A stretch of DNA of 64,000 bases from Streptomyces viridochromogenes DSM 40736 (lineage in GTDB: Bacteria > Actinomycetota > Actinomycetes > Streptomycetales > Streptomycetaceae): NCBI RefSeq assembly GCF_000158955.1, contig NZ_GG657757.1, forward strand, positions 2,825,898-2,889,897, written 5' to 3'. Positions 9,330 through 18,862 of the stretch are shown piece after piece (the stretch's first letter is position 1; each line of letters begins with the position of its first letter). The translations under genes and the position numbers were made by a program. A model generated the notes under the pieces. That model saw only the letters and a program-made list of their open reading frames with translations. It made no database searches and was not told the DNA's origin.

Positions 9330-10211
9330 CTAACCGTGCCGCGCCGAGGCGATCACCTGGAGCTCCTTCAGACGCTCCCTCGACTCCGCGTCCGCCGGTA
9401 CGTACGTCACGATCCTCGGCCCCACGCCCGGCGTCAGCCACAGGTCGGTGTGATCGACGGTGATGCGGCCGACGTGCGGGTTGAGGAACTCCTTGCGCTT
9501 GGTGCGGTGGGCGACGACCTCGTGACGGTCCCAGGCGGCGCGGAACTGGGGGGACTCCGTGCGCAGCCGCTTGAGCAGCATCTTCCAGGCGGGCTCGGTG
9601 AGATGACCGGCCATGGCCGCGCGGAAGCGGGCGGCCATCAGGCGCTGCGTCTCCTCCAGGTGCACGATCGACGACTGCCATCCCGGGTGCGTGTAGGACA
9701 GCACCATGCAGTTGCGGTCCTCGGGCGGCACCGTGTCCAGGTCGCACAGCAGCAGTCCGTAGGTGCGGTTGTAGGCGAGGATGTCGTAGCGGCTGTTCTG
9801 CAGGCACGCCGGGAACGGCTCGACCTGTTCCAGCACCGCCCGCATGGCGGGCGTGACCGACGGGCAGGTGGTCGCCGGCGTCGGGTCCGCGGCCCCCGCC
9901 AGCTGGAAGAGGTGGGCGCGCTCACCGGGGTCGAGCAGCAGCGCGCGGGCGAGCGCGTCGAGGACCTGGACGGAGACCTGGATGTCCCGGGCCTGCTCCA
10001 GCCACGTGTACCAGGTGACGCCCACGGCGGAGAGCTGGGCGACCTCCTCGCGGCGCAGGCCCGGTGTACGGCGTCGGCGCCCCCGGGGCAGGCCGACCTG
10101 CTCGGGGGCGATCCGCTCACGGCGACTGCGCAGGAAGGCCGCCAGTTCGTGCCGCCGGACGTCCGTGTCACTGAGCGCCCCGGGCGCGCGTACCGGTGTC
10201 TCCTGAGCCAT
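9330..10211 (-). CDS. XRE-family regulator with MmyB-like ligand-binding domain
   Basis: About 293 residues. An N-terminal helix-turn-helix (RTPGLRREEVAQLSAVGVTW, about residues 48-67) is followed by the C-terminal domain of MmyB-type regulators (PFPACLQNSRYDILAYNRTY and later YTHPGWQ). The family controls neighbouring exporters or oxidoreductases in response to small ligands. The start is uncertain between 10211 and 10220, since GGAGGG sits close upstream of both. It is divergent from an MFS exporter, with palindromes in between, so it most likely regulates that gene and itself. Confidence 0.87.
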   Translation of the reverse strand: MAQETPVRAPGALSDTDVRRHELAAFLRSRRERIAPEQVGLPRGRRRRTPGLRREEVAQLSAVGVTWYTWLEQARDIQVSVQVLDALARALLLDPGERAHLFQLAGAADPTPATTCPSVTPAMRAVLEQVEPFPACLQNSRYDILAYNRTYGLLLCDLDTVPPEDRNCMVLSYTHPGWQSSIVHLEETQRLMAARFRAAMAGHLTEPAWKMLLKRLRTESPQFRAAWDRHEVVAHRTKRKEFLNPHVGRITVDHTDLWLTPGVGPRIVTYVPADAESRERLKELQVIASARHG

Positions 10212-10267
10212 GGTCACCATGCCCTCCAGCCTGCCGCCGCCCGGACCCTGTTTCCAGGTAGTGCTTC

Positions 10268-10295
10268 TACCAGGATAAGAACACTCTGGTACCAG
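10268..10295. promoter_or_regulatory. Probable operator of the XRE/MFS divergent pair
   Basis: TACCAG (10268-10273) and CTGGTA (10286-10291) form perfect 6-bp arms 12 bp apart. The right arm also starts a 10-bp palindrome, CTGGTACCAG (10286-10295). The site is 7-34 bp before the MFS start, so binding would cover its promoter or leader. Confidence 0.55.
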
Positions 10296-10301
10296 CCTGG
10301 G

Positions 10302-11756
10302 ATGGGTCGCAGGCTCGTGACCGTGACCACGGAATCCCTCACCCCCCGCTCTGTCCGCTCACCGGCCGCCCCGGCGCCGGTGCTGGGCGGCCTCGGCCTG
10401 TTCACGGTGCTGCTGGCCGCCGCGCTGCCCCTCGTCGACTTCTTCATCGTCAATGTCGCCCTGCCCACCATCGGCACCGACCTCGCCGCGAGCGAGTCGG
10501 TCCTCGAACTGGTCGTGGCCGGTTACGGCGTGGCGTACGCCGTCCTGCTCGTCCTCGGCGGGCGGCTCGGTGACCTGTTCGGCCGGCGGCGGCTGTTCCT
10601 CGTCGGCATGGCCGCCTTCGGGCTGACCTCGCTGGCGTGCGGACTGGCGCCCGGCGCCTGGTCGCTGGTCGCGGCCCGGGTCGCGCAGGGCGCGTCGGCC
10701 GCCGCGATGCTGCCGCAGGTGCTCGCCACCATCCAGGCCACCACGTCCGGCCCGCGGCGGGCGAAGGCCATGGGCCTGTACGGCGCGACCGCCGGGCTGT
10801 CCATGGTGGCCGGGCAGATCCTCGGCGGGGTCCTGGTCGCGGCCGACATCGCCGGTACGGGCTGGCGTTCGGTGTTCCTCGTCAATGTGCCGGTGGTCCT
10901 CGCCGGGCTGGTGCTGGCCGTCCGCGCGGTCCCCGAGACCCGCTCCCCGCGCCCGGAGCCGGTGGACGTCCCCGGCACGGTCCTCCTCGCGGCCTCGCTC
11001 CTCACGCTGCTCGTCCCGCTCACCGAGGGCCGGGCGGCGGGCTGGCCGCTGTGGACGTGGCTGTCGCTGGTGGCGTTCCCGTTCGTGGCGGCGGCGTTCT
11101 ACGCGGTGGAGCGCCGGGCCGACCGCGAGGGCCGTACGCCGCTGGTCCCGCCGAGCCTGTTCGCGCTCACCTCCCTGCGCCGCGGACTGCTGCTGATCCT
11201 GCCCTTCTCCATCGGCTTCAGCGGTTTCATGTTCGTGATCGCGGTGGCGTTGCAGCAGGGCGCCGGGCTCGATCCGGTCGCCGCGGGCCTGGCGCTCGCG
11301 CCCCTGGCGGTGGTGTTCTTCGTCTTCTCCCTGCTGGGCCCGCGCCTGGTCGCCCGGTACGGGACCCGCGTGGTGACGGCGGGCGCCGCGCTCCAGGGGC
11401 TGGGCCTGGCCCTGATGGCACTCGCCGCCTGGCGCTTCTGGCCGCATCTCGGCTTCGTCGAACTGCTGCCCGGAGCGGCGGTCGCGGGCGCGGGCCAGGC
11501 GCTGCAACTCCCGGTCGTCTACCGGGTGATCCTCTCCGAGGTGCCGCCCGCCCGCGCCGGGGTGGGCAGCGGTGTGATGATCACCACCCAGCAGTCGGCG
11601 CTGGCCCTCGGTGTGGCCACCCTGGGCACGCTGTTCCTGTCCCTGGTCCCGGGGATGGGCATGCGGGACGCCCTGGTCACGACGCTGCTGGTGCAGCTCG
11701 GCGGGGTCGTGCTGACCGGGCTGCTGAGCCTCAGGCTGCCGCGCACGGTCGTCTGA
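10302..11756 (+). CDS. MFS exporter, DHA2 family
   Basis: A 484-residue membrane protein with about 14 hydrophobic segments. It shows FIVNVALPTIG in the first helix, GRLGDLFGRRRLFLVG in the 2-3 loop and GQILGGVL in helix 5, the usual DHA2 drug-proton antiporter marks. The start is the ATG at 10302, close after the divergent operator; the frame stays open far upstream, but that part is antisense to the XRE gene. Substrate unknown. Local induction by the XRE regulator is inferred from position. Confidence 0.87.
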   Translation: MGRRLVTVTTESLTPRSVRSPAAPAPVLGGLGLFTVLLAAALPLVDFFIVNVALPTIGTDLAASESVLELVVAGYGVAYAVLLVLGGRLGDLFGRRRLFLVGMAAFGLTSLACGLAPGAWSLVAARVAQGASAAAMLPQVLATIQATTSGPRRAKAMGLYGATAGLSMVAGQILGGVLVAADIAGTGWRSVFLVNVPVVLAGLVLAVRAVPETRSPRPEPVDVPGTVLLAASLLTLLVPLTEGRAAGWPLWTWLSLVAFPFVAAAFYAVERRADREGRTPLVPPSLFALTSLRRGLLLILPFSIGFSGFMFVIAVALQQGAGLDPVAAGLALAPLAVVFFVFSLLGPRLVARYGTRVVTAGAALQGLGLALMALAAWRFWPHLGFVELLPGAAVAGAGQALQLPVVYRVILSEVPPARAGVGSGVMITTQQSALALGVATLGTLFLSLVPGMGMRDALVTTLLVQLGGVVLTGLLSLRLPRTVV

Positions 11757-11873
11757 GGTCCCTCACAGCCTGATAACTCGCTGCCCCGGCCGCACTGTTG
11801 ATGTTGGTCTTGCTGCACACTCCTTGCTGCGAAACGGACCGGAACCGCCGGATTCCCGGACGCGGGAGGCGTC

Positions 11874-12080
11874 ATGACGCAGAACGACACGAGCAAGGTC
11901 AGCCGCTGGGACCAGCACGGCCGGGAGCACGTGGTGCGGGTACGGCGCACGGGCGTGCAGCGCACGATCAGATGCGACACCTGCGGCTGGCGCAGAGGAG
12001 CCCAGTTCCTGCCGTGGCTCAAGGCGGAGGAGCATCTGGCGCAGGCCCATCAGGCGACTGTGGATCCGACGGCGGCGTGA
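11874..12080 (+). CDS. Small zinc-ribbon-like protein
   Basis: A 68-residue hydrophilic protein. CDTCGW (residues 34-39) and the spaced histidines in EEHLAQAHQ (about 52-60) form a C2H2-like set that could bind one zinc ion. GGGAGG at 11863-11868 lies 5 bp before the ATG. It is basic and may bind nucleic acid, but no function is known to me. About 117 bp separate it from the preceding MFS gene, so it is probably transcribed separately. Confidence 0.7.
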   Translation: MTQNDTSKVSRWDQHGREHVVRVRRTGVQRTIRCDTCGWRRGAQFLPWLKAEEHLAQAHQATVDPTAA

Positions 12081-12159
12081 AGCCCGGGGCGGGGGGCCTC
12101 TTGCGGTGAAACGGCTTCTTGCGGTGACGGCTCACTGCGCCGCCACCGTCACCGTCGCC

Positions 12160-12747
12160 CTACGAGTGCAAGCCCCGCACCACCAGCTCCACCACCGCCT
12201 CGAACTCCCCCTCCACCCCGGGTCGCTCCCACTCCCTGGAGTAGCAGGGGTCATGGAAGCGTCCGGTCGCGTGGAAGACCGCGCGGGCCGAGGCCTCCGG
12301 GTCTGCGGTGTCGAAGCTGCCGGCGTCCACGCCGGACCGAATGATGCGGGCCAGCTGGGCGGTCAGGTCGGTGATGTGTTCGCCGACCGCCGTGCCGGCC
12401 TCGCCCGTGAGCACCATGTACGTGGCGAACAGCTCCGGATCGTCGCCCGCCTTGCGGCGCTTGGCGGCGAACAGCGCGCTGAGCCAGTCCCTCAGCCGGG
12501 CCTCCGGGTCGCCCTCAGCGGCGGCTATTCCGGACAGTTCCCCGGACGTGCGGTCCAGCCAGCGCTTGGTGACCGCTTCGCGCAGCGCCGCCTTGGTGCG
12601 GAAGTGCCGGTAGACGCTGCCGTGACTGACGCCGAGCGCGCGGGCCACGTCGACCACGGTGGCCTTGGCCGGGCCGTGGCGGCGCAGCACCTCCTCGGTG
12701 GCCTCGAGGATGCGCTCGGCGGTCAGGGTCTCGGTGGTCGGTGCCAT
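12160..12747 (-). CDS. TetR-family repressor
   Basis: A 195-residue regulator. The N-terminal TetR helix-turn-helix reads ATVVDVARALGVSHGSVYRH (about residues 28-47), followed by a helical ligand-binding domain. It lies 25 bp downstream of the aldo/keto reductase gene on the same strand and is probably co-transcribed with it. The long palindrome before that operon is its likely binding site. The start is the ATG at 12747. Confidence 0.9.
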   Translation of the reverse strand: MAPTTETLTAERILEATEEVLRRHGPAKATVVDVARALGVSHGSVYRHFRTKAALREAVTKRWLDRTSGELSGIAAAEGDPEARLRDWLSALFAAKRRKAGDDPELFATYMVLTGEAGTAVGEHITDLTAQLARIIRSGVDAGSFDTADPEASARAVFHATGRFHDPCYSREWERPGVEGEFEAVVELVVRGLHS

Positions 12748-12772
12748 GCCCTGACCGTACCGGTGCCGCGGT

Positions 12773-13777
12773 TCAGCTCTCGAGGTGCGCCATCTGTGCC
12801 GCCGGGTAGCGGTCACCGGCGGCGGCACCGGCGGGCACGGCCTGCTCGATCGCGGCGAGGTCGGCCGCGTCCAGGGTCACGTCGAGCGCGCCCAGCGCCT
12901 CGGTGAGCCGGTCACGGCGGCGGGCTCCGACCAGCGGCACGATGTCCTCACCGCGCGACAGCACCCACGCGATCGCGATCTGGGCGACGCTGACGCCCTT
13001 CTGCTCGGCGATCTTCCGCAGCGCCTCGACGAGGCCGAGGTTGTGCTGGAGGTTGTCGCCCTGGAAGCGCGGCGACCTGGCCCGGAAGTCGCCCGGGCCG
13101 AGCTGCCGGTCCGCGGTGAAGTGGCCGGAGATCAGGCCCCGGGAGAGCACCCCGTACGCCGTGATCCCGATGCCCAGCTCACGCGTGGCCGGGAGGACCG
13201 CGTCCTCGATGCCGCGCGAGATGAGGGAGTACTCGATCTGGAGGTCCGCGATCGGTGCCGTGGCGGCGGCCCGGCGGATGGTCCCGGCGCCGACCTCGCT
13301 CAGGCCGATGTGCCGCACGTAGCCCTTCTCGACGAGTTCCGCGATCGCGCCGACCGTCTCCTCGATCGGCACGTCCGGGTCGAGACGGGCGATGCGGTAG
13401 ACGTCGATGTGGTCGACGCCGAGCCGCTGAAGGGAGTAGGCGGCGAAGTTCTTCACGGCGGCGGGCCGGCCGTCGTACCCCAGCCAGCTGCCGTCCGGGC
13501 CGCGCAGGGCGCCGAACTTCACGCTGACCAGGGCCTGTTCCCGCCGGGCGGCGGGGGCCGCGCGCAGGGCCTCGCCGATCAGCAGTTCGTTGTGGCCCAT
13601 GCCGTAGAAGTCGCCGGTGTCCAGCAGGGTGACGCCCGCTTCGAGCGCCGCGTGGATGGTCGCGATGGACTCGGCCCGGTCCGCCTCGCCGTACAGCGCG
13701 GACATGCCCATGCAGCCGAGGCCGAGGGCGGAGACCTGGGGGCCGGTCGTTCCGAGGGAGCGGGTTCGCATCGTCAT
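12773..13777 (-). CDS. Aldo/keto reductase
   Basis: A 334-residue NADPH-dependent oxidoreductase. GLGCMGMSALYG near the start, LLDTGDFYG (catalytic Asp and Tyr, about residues 46-54), VSVKFGALRG (catalytic Lys) and HIGLSEVG are all present. The catalytic His of the tetrad, expected in the strand reading IDVYRIARLDP, is replaced by Ala. I used the ATG at 13777, with AGGTGG just upstream, rather than 13813. First gene of an operon with a TetR repressor. Confidence 0.88.
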   Translation of the reverse strand: MTMRTRSLGTTGPQVSALGLGCMGMSALYGEADRAESIATIHAALEAGVTLLDTGDFYGMGHNELLIGEALRAAPAARREQALVSVKFGALRGPDGSWLGYDGRPAAVKNFAAYSLQRLGVDHIDVYRIARLDPDVPIEETVGAIAELVEKGYVRHIGLSEVGAGTIRRAAATAPIADLQIEYSLISRGIEDAVLPATRELGIGITAYGVLSRGLISGHFTADRQLGPGDFRARSPRFQGDNLQHNLGLVEALRKIAEQKGVSVAQIAIAWVLSRGEDIVPLVGARRRDRLTEALGALDVTLDAADLAAIEQAVPAGAAAGDRYPAAQMAHLES

Positions 13778-13798
13778 GCCGACCACCTTGCCATCACA

Positions 13799-13838
13799 GC
13801 TGACAGATTTCAATATCTGTCATCTGTCACTTGTCAGC
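13799..13838. promoter_or_regulatory. TetR operator upstream of the reductase-tetR operon
   Basis: Perfect 8-bp arms TGACAGAT (13801-13808) and ATCTGTCA (13815-13822) with a 6-bp spacer. Further TGTCA copies follow at 13825 and 13832, and an outer pair GCTGACA (13799-13805) / TGTCAGC (13832-13838) encloses them. The layout suggests two overlapping dimer sites, just upstream of the reductase start. Confidence 0.7.
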
Positions 13839-13853
13839 CCTTGCCGTCCCCGG

Positions 13854-14471
13854 CTACCGCGCCGTGAACGCCAGCTTCGCCCCGAGTGCCACGAACGACC
13901 CCGCGAAACCCCGCCGCAGCCAGGCCATCACCCGCGGCCGGCCCACGACATGACGGCGCACCGACGCGGCCAGCACCCCGTACGCGGCGAAGACGACGAA
14001 GGTCGCCAGCATGAACACCCCGCCCAGCCCCACCATGCGCACCACCGCGTGCGGCTCCCCGGGATTCACGAACTGCGGCAGGAACGCGAAGAAGAAGATC
14101 GTCAGCTTCGGGTTGAGGATGTTGATCAGCACCCCGCGCACGATCACCTGCCGCGCCGGCACAGGCCCGGACGACGCCCGCTCCTCCACCACGAGGGCCT
14201 CCTTGTCCCGCACCGTCGCCCACGCCATGTAGAGGAGGTAGGCGACCCCGGCGTACTTCAGCACCTGGAACGCGGTGGCACTGGCGTGCAGCAGCGCGGC
14301 GACCCCGGTGACCGTGGCGAGCAGATGCGGCACGATCCCGAGCGTGCACCCGACGGCGGCGACGACGCTCGCGCGCCGCCCCCGGGACAGTGCGGCGGCG
14401 AGGGTGTAGACGACGCCGGTGCCCGGCGTGGCGACGACGACCAGCGTGGTCAGCAGAAACGCGATGCTCAT
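13854..14471 (-). CDS. LysE-family amino-acid exporter
   Basis: A 205-residue membrane protein with about six hydrophobic segments. It shows the family's VVVATPGTGVVYTLAAALSR near the N-terminus and VLINILNPKLTIFFFAFLPQF in the middle. It probably exports an amino acid or homoserine-lactone-like solute. The ATG at 14471 begins the typical LysE N-terminus; the longer frame to 14564 lacks family similarity. It is convergent with nothing and lies between the reductase operator and glyS. Confidence 0.85.
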   Translation of the reverse strand: MSIAFLLTTLVVVATPGTGVVYTLAAALSRGRRASVVAAVGCTLGIVPHLLATVTGVAALLHASATAFQVLKYAGVAYLLYMAWATVRDKEALVVEERASSGPVPARQVIVRGVLINILNPKLTIFFFAFLPQFVNPGEPHAVVRMVGLGGVFMLATFVVFAAYGVLAASVRRHVVGRPRVMAWLRRGFAGSFVALGAKLAFTAR

Positions 14472-14564
14472 GCGCTCACCTTGGCGCGGCGCGCTCCCGG
14501 GAAACAGGTCCAATCGGCCGCGGCGCTGGAGGACCACTCGCCTCCCGCCGCCCCGTGAACGCAA

Positions 14565-14600
14565 CGGTGCCGGGCCCCTCCGAAGAGGAACCCGGCACCG
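14565..14600 (-). terminator. Terminator of glyS
   Basis: Perfect 10-bp arms CGGTGCCGGG / CCCGGCACCG around a 16-nt loop, 18 bp after the glyS stop on the minus strand. No T-tract. Confidence 0.75.
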
Positions 14601-14618
14601 CGGTGCATCCGGGAACGA

Positions 14619-16001
<1,383 letters not shown>

Positions 16002-16135
16002 GGTGCTCTCTTCATTACGACGACGGGCGACGGAGCGAGTTGCTTCCAGCGAATGCTTCAGGTTACCGGCGGGGGCGCCCCCTCAATCAAATCGCTCCCC
16101 CTCCGGCGATCTCAAGGCCCTGCTCAGAGCCTTTG

Positions 16136-16173
16136 TTGACAACGGTTTCCATATTAGTTGAAAATGAGTGTCA
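16136..16173 (+). promoter_or_regulatory. znuA promoter with Zur box over the -10 and start codon
   Basis: TTGACA (16136-16141) is followed after 18 bp by GAAAAT (16160-16165). The 15-bp stretch 16159-16173 matches the streptomycete Zur palindrome TGAAAATGATTTTCA at 13 of 15 positions. Transcription should start about 7 bp after the -10, essentially at the ATG at 16173, giving a leaderless mRNA. Zinc-loaded Zur, encoded at the end of this operon, would block the promoter. Confidence 0.75.
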
Positions 16174-17114
16174 TGAACGTACGACGACTCATACCGGCCG
16201 CCGCGGCCACCGCTCTCGGCCTCGGCGCTCTGACCGCCTGCTCCAGCGACAGCGCGGCGACGGGCAACACGGACAAGTTCGACGTCGTCGCCTCGTTCTA
16301 CCCCATGGCGTTCCTCGCCCAGCAGATCGGCGGCGACCACGCGAACGTCACCAGCCTGACCGAGCCCGGCCAGGAGCCGCACGACCTGGAGCTCAGCACC
16401 AAGCAGCGCGCGCAGCTGGAGGAGGCCGACGCGGCGCTCTTCCTCAAAGGCCTCCAGCCCGCCGTCGACGAGGCCGTCTCGCAGACCGGCATCAAGACGA
16501 AGATCGACGCGGCCACGCTGACCCACCTGGAGGACCACGGCACCGGCGGTCACAGCCACGAGGGCGAGGAAGGCCACTTTGAGGAGGAACACGGCCGCGA
16601 CCCGCACGTCTGGCTCGACCCGGTGAAGTACGCCGAGATCGCCCAGGGCGTCGGCAAGGCCTTCGAGAAGGCCGACCCGGACCACGCGGCCGACTACAAG
16701 AAGAACACCGAGGCCCTGGTCACAAAGCTGAACGGGCTGAACAGCGACTTCGAGAACGGCCTGAAGGACACGAAGACCAAGGTCTTCTTCACCAACCACG
16801 CCGCCTTCGGCTACCTCGCCGAGCGCTACGGCCTCACCCAGGAGGCCATCTCCGGCGTCGACCCCGAGAGCGAGCCCAGTGCCGCCCGGGTCCGCGAGCT
16901 CCAGCAGGAGGCCAAGGCCGACGGCGTCACCACGGTCTTCTACGAGACACTGGTCTCCGGCAAGACCGCGAAGACCCTCGCCCGGGACGCGAACCTGAAG
17001 ACGGACGTCCTCGACCCGCTCGAGGGCATCACCGACCAGTCCCGCGGCGACGACTACTTCCAGGTCATGGAAGCCAACCTCAAGGCCCTGCAGACGGCCA
17101 TGGGAGCCAAGTGA
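16173..17114 (+). CDS. znuA: Zinc ABC transporter substrate-binding lipoprotein
   Basis: A 313-residue lipoprotein that captures extracellular zinc. The signal ends in a lipobox LTAC (Cys near residue 23). Metal-ligand histidines appear in GQEPHDLEL, the His/Asp/Glu-rich loop GGHSHEGEEGHFEEEHG (about 130-146), DPHVWLDP and FTNHAAFGY. Candidate starts are TTG 16158, ATG 16164 and ATG 16173. I prefer 16173 because the Zur box and -10 cover the others. First gene of znuA-znuC-znuB-zur. Confidence 0.92.
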   Translation: MNVRRLIPAAAATALGLGALTACSSDSAATGNTDKFDVVASFYPMAFLAQQIGGDHANVTSLTEPGQEPHDLELSTKQRAQLEEADAALFLKGLQPAVDEAVSQTGIKTKIDAATLTHLEDHGTGGHSHEGEEGHFEEEHGRDPHVWLDPVKYAEIAQGVGKAFEKADPDHAADYKKNTEALVTKLNGLNSDFENGLKDTKTKVFFTNHAAFGYLAERYGLTQEAISGVDPESEPSAARVRELQQEAKADGVTTVFYETLVSGKTAKTLARDANLKTDVLDPLEGITDQSRGDDYFQVMEANLKALQTAMGAK

Positions 17115-17134
17115 TCGACTCAACGGAGGACGGC

Positions 17135-17902
17135 ATGACCGAGTCCGTCATATCCCTGCGCGGCGTCCGCGCGGACCTGGGCTCGCGCCCCGTCCTGCGC
17201 GGAATCGACCTCACCGTGCGGCGCGGCGAGGTCGTCGCCCTGCTCGGTGCGAACGGCTCCGGCAAGTCGACGGCCGTGCGCAGCATCATCGGCCAGGTGC
17301 AGACCGGCGCGGGCGAGATCCGGCTGTTCGGCACGGACCGCGGGCGGTTCCGCGACTGGCACCGCGTGGGCTACGTCCCGCAGCGCACCACGGCCGCGGG
17401 CGGGGTGCCCGCCACGGTGACCGAGGTGGTCGCCTCCGGCCGCCTGTCGCGGGCCCGCTTCGGCGTGCTGCGCAAGGCGGACCACGCGGCCGTACGGCGG
17501 GCCCTGGAGCTCGTCGGCATGGCGGACCGGGCCAAGGACTCGGTCGACGCGCTCTCCGGCGGCCAGCACCAGCGGGTGCTGATCGCCCGTGCCCTCGCCT
17601 GCGAACCCGAGCTGCTGATCATGGACGAGCCCATGGCGGGCGTCGACCTGGCCAGCCAGGAGGTGCTCGCGCACACACTGCGGGAACAGGTCGCCCAGGG
17701 CACCACCGTGCTGCTGGTGCTGCACGAGCTGGGCCCGCTCGAGCCCCTCATCGACCGGGCGGTCGTGCTCCGCGACGGCTGCGTCCTGCACGACGGGCCG
17801 CCCCCGAAGGCCGTCGGGCAGCACGCCCTGCCCGGCCACGACCACGTACACCCGCACGCGCCGGCGGGCGCCGAACCGATCCGCACGGGACTGCTGAGCT
17901 GA
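17135..17902 (+). CDS. znuC: Zinc ABC transporter ATPase
   Basis: A 255-residue ATPase powering zinc import. Walker A is GANGSGKST, the signature LSGGQHQR, Walker B LLIMDEPMAGVD. The C-terminus carries a His-rich GHDHVHPHA tail that may sense or bind zinc. GGAGG at 17125-17129 decides the ATG at 17135 over the in-frame GTG at 17111 that overlaps znuA. Its stop overlaps the permease start (TGATG). Confidence 0.93.
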   Translation: MTESVISLRGVRADLGSRPVLRGIDLTVRRGEVVALLGANGSGKSTAVRSIIGQVQTGAGEIRLFGTDRGRFRDWHRVGYVPQRTTAAGGVPATVTEVVASGRLSRARFGVLRKADHAAVRRALELVGMADRAKDSVDALSGGQHQRVLIARALACEPELLIMDEPMAGVDLASQEVLAHTLREQVAQGTTVLLVLHELGPLEPLIDRAVVLRDGCVLHDGPPPKAVGQHALPGHDHVHPHAPAGAEPIRTGLLS

Positions 17903-18804
17903 TGGACATCCTCGACTACGCCTTCATGCAGCGGGCGCTGCTCGCCGCCGTCCTGGTCGGCATCACGGCCCCCGCGGTGGGCATCTACCTGGTCCAGCGC
18001 CGCCAGGCCCTGATGGGCGACGGCATCGGCCACGTCGCGATGACCGGTGTGGGCCTCGGCTTCCTGCTGACCTGGTCCCCGGTGTGGATGGCGACCCTCG
18101 TCTCGGTCCTCGGCGCGGTCCTCATGGAGCTGATCCGCTGGTACGGCAGGACCCGCGGCGACCTCGCCCTCGCGATGCTGTTCTACGGCGGTATGGCGGG
18201 TGGTGTGATGTTCATCAACCTCGCGCCGACGGGCTCCAACGCCAGCTTGACGTCGTACCTGTTCGGCTCCCTGTCGACGGTGTCCGAGTCGGACGTCACG
18301 GCGATCTGCGTGCTGGCCGCCTTCGTCGTGCTGGTCACCCTCGGCCTGCGCCGGCAGCTGTTCGCGGTCAGCCAGGACGAGGAGTTCGCGCGGGTGACGG
18401 GCCTTCCGGTGCGCGCCCTGAACCTGCTGACGGCCGTCACCGCGGCCGTCACGGTGACGGTGGCGATGCGCGTGGTCGGCCTGTTGCTGGTCAGCGCGCT
18501 GATGGTGGTGCCGGTGGCGGCCGCCCAGCAGATCGGCCGCAGTTTCGCGGCCACTTTCGCGATCGCCGTCGCCATCGGCGTGAGCGTGACGATCGGCGGC
18601 ACCGTCACCTCGTACTACCAGGACGTGCCGCCCGGCGCGACCATCGTGCTGCTGACGATCGGCGCGTTCATCGTGCTGACGGCGCTCGCCACGCCGCTCG
18701 CCCGGCGCCGCGCCCGTGCCCGGACCGCCGCTGACGCCGCCGGCGACCCGGCCGAGTGCGCGATTCCGGGCACCCGGGAGGCAGCCGACGAAGTCGGCGT
18801 CTGA
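17902..18804 (+). CDS. znuB: Zinc ABC transporter permease
   Basis: A 300-residue ABC-3 family permease with about eight hydrophobic segments. It shows VGIYLVQRRQALMGDGIGH near the N-terminus and GLLLVSALMVVPVAAAQQI in the middle. It forms the membrane channel for zinc with ZnuC and overlaps that gene. The family also covers manganese systems, but the neighbouring Zur box and zur gene point to zinc. Confidence 0.92.
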   Translation: MDILDYAFMQRALLAAVLVGITAPAVGIYLVQRRQALMGDGIGHVAMTGVGLGFLLTWSPVWMATLVSVLGAVLMELIRWYGRTRGDLALAMLFYGGMAGGVMFINLAPTGSNASLTSYLFGSLSTVSESDVTAICVLAAFVVLVTLGLRRQLFAVSQDEEFARVTGLPVRALNLLTAVTAAVTVTVAMRVVGLLLVSALMVVPVAAAQQIGRSFAATFAIAVAIGVSVTIGGTVTSYYQDVPPGATIVLLTIGAFIVLTALATPLARRRARARTAADAAGDPAECAIPGTREAADEVGV

Positions 18805-18814
18805 CCGCCCCCAC

Positions 18815-18838
18815 CCCGGGCTGGCACAATGGCCCGGG
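18815..18838 (+). promoter_or_regulatory. Hairpin between znuB and zur
   Basis: CCCGGGC (18815-18821) pairs with GCCCGGG (18832-18838) around a 10-nt loop containing CACAAT. It could be an attenuating terminator that lowers zur relative to the transporter, or an operator near a separate zur promoter. Sequence alone does not decide. Confidence 0.45.
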
Positions 18839-18862
18839 CAAGGCAGACGTGAGGAGGCAACG

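Noticed and set aside
9225-10301. Upstream extension of the second MFS gene
   Set aside because: The open frame is antisense to the XRE and membrane-protein genes; the real MFS N-terminus begins at 10302.
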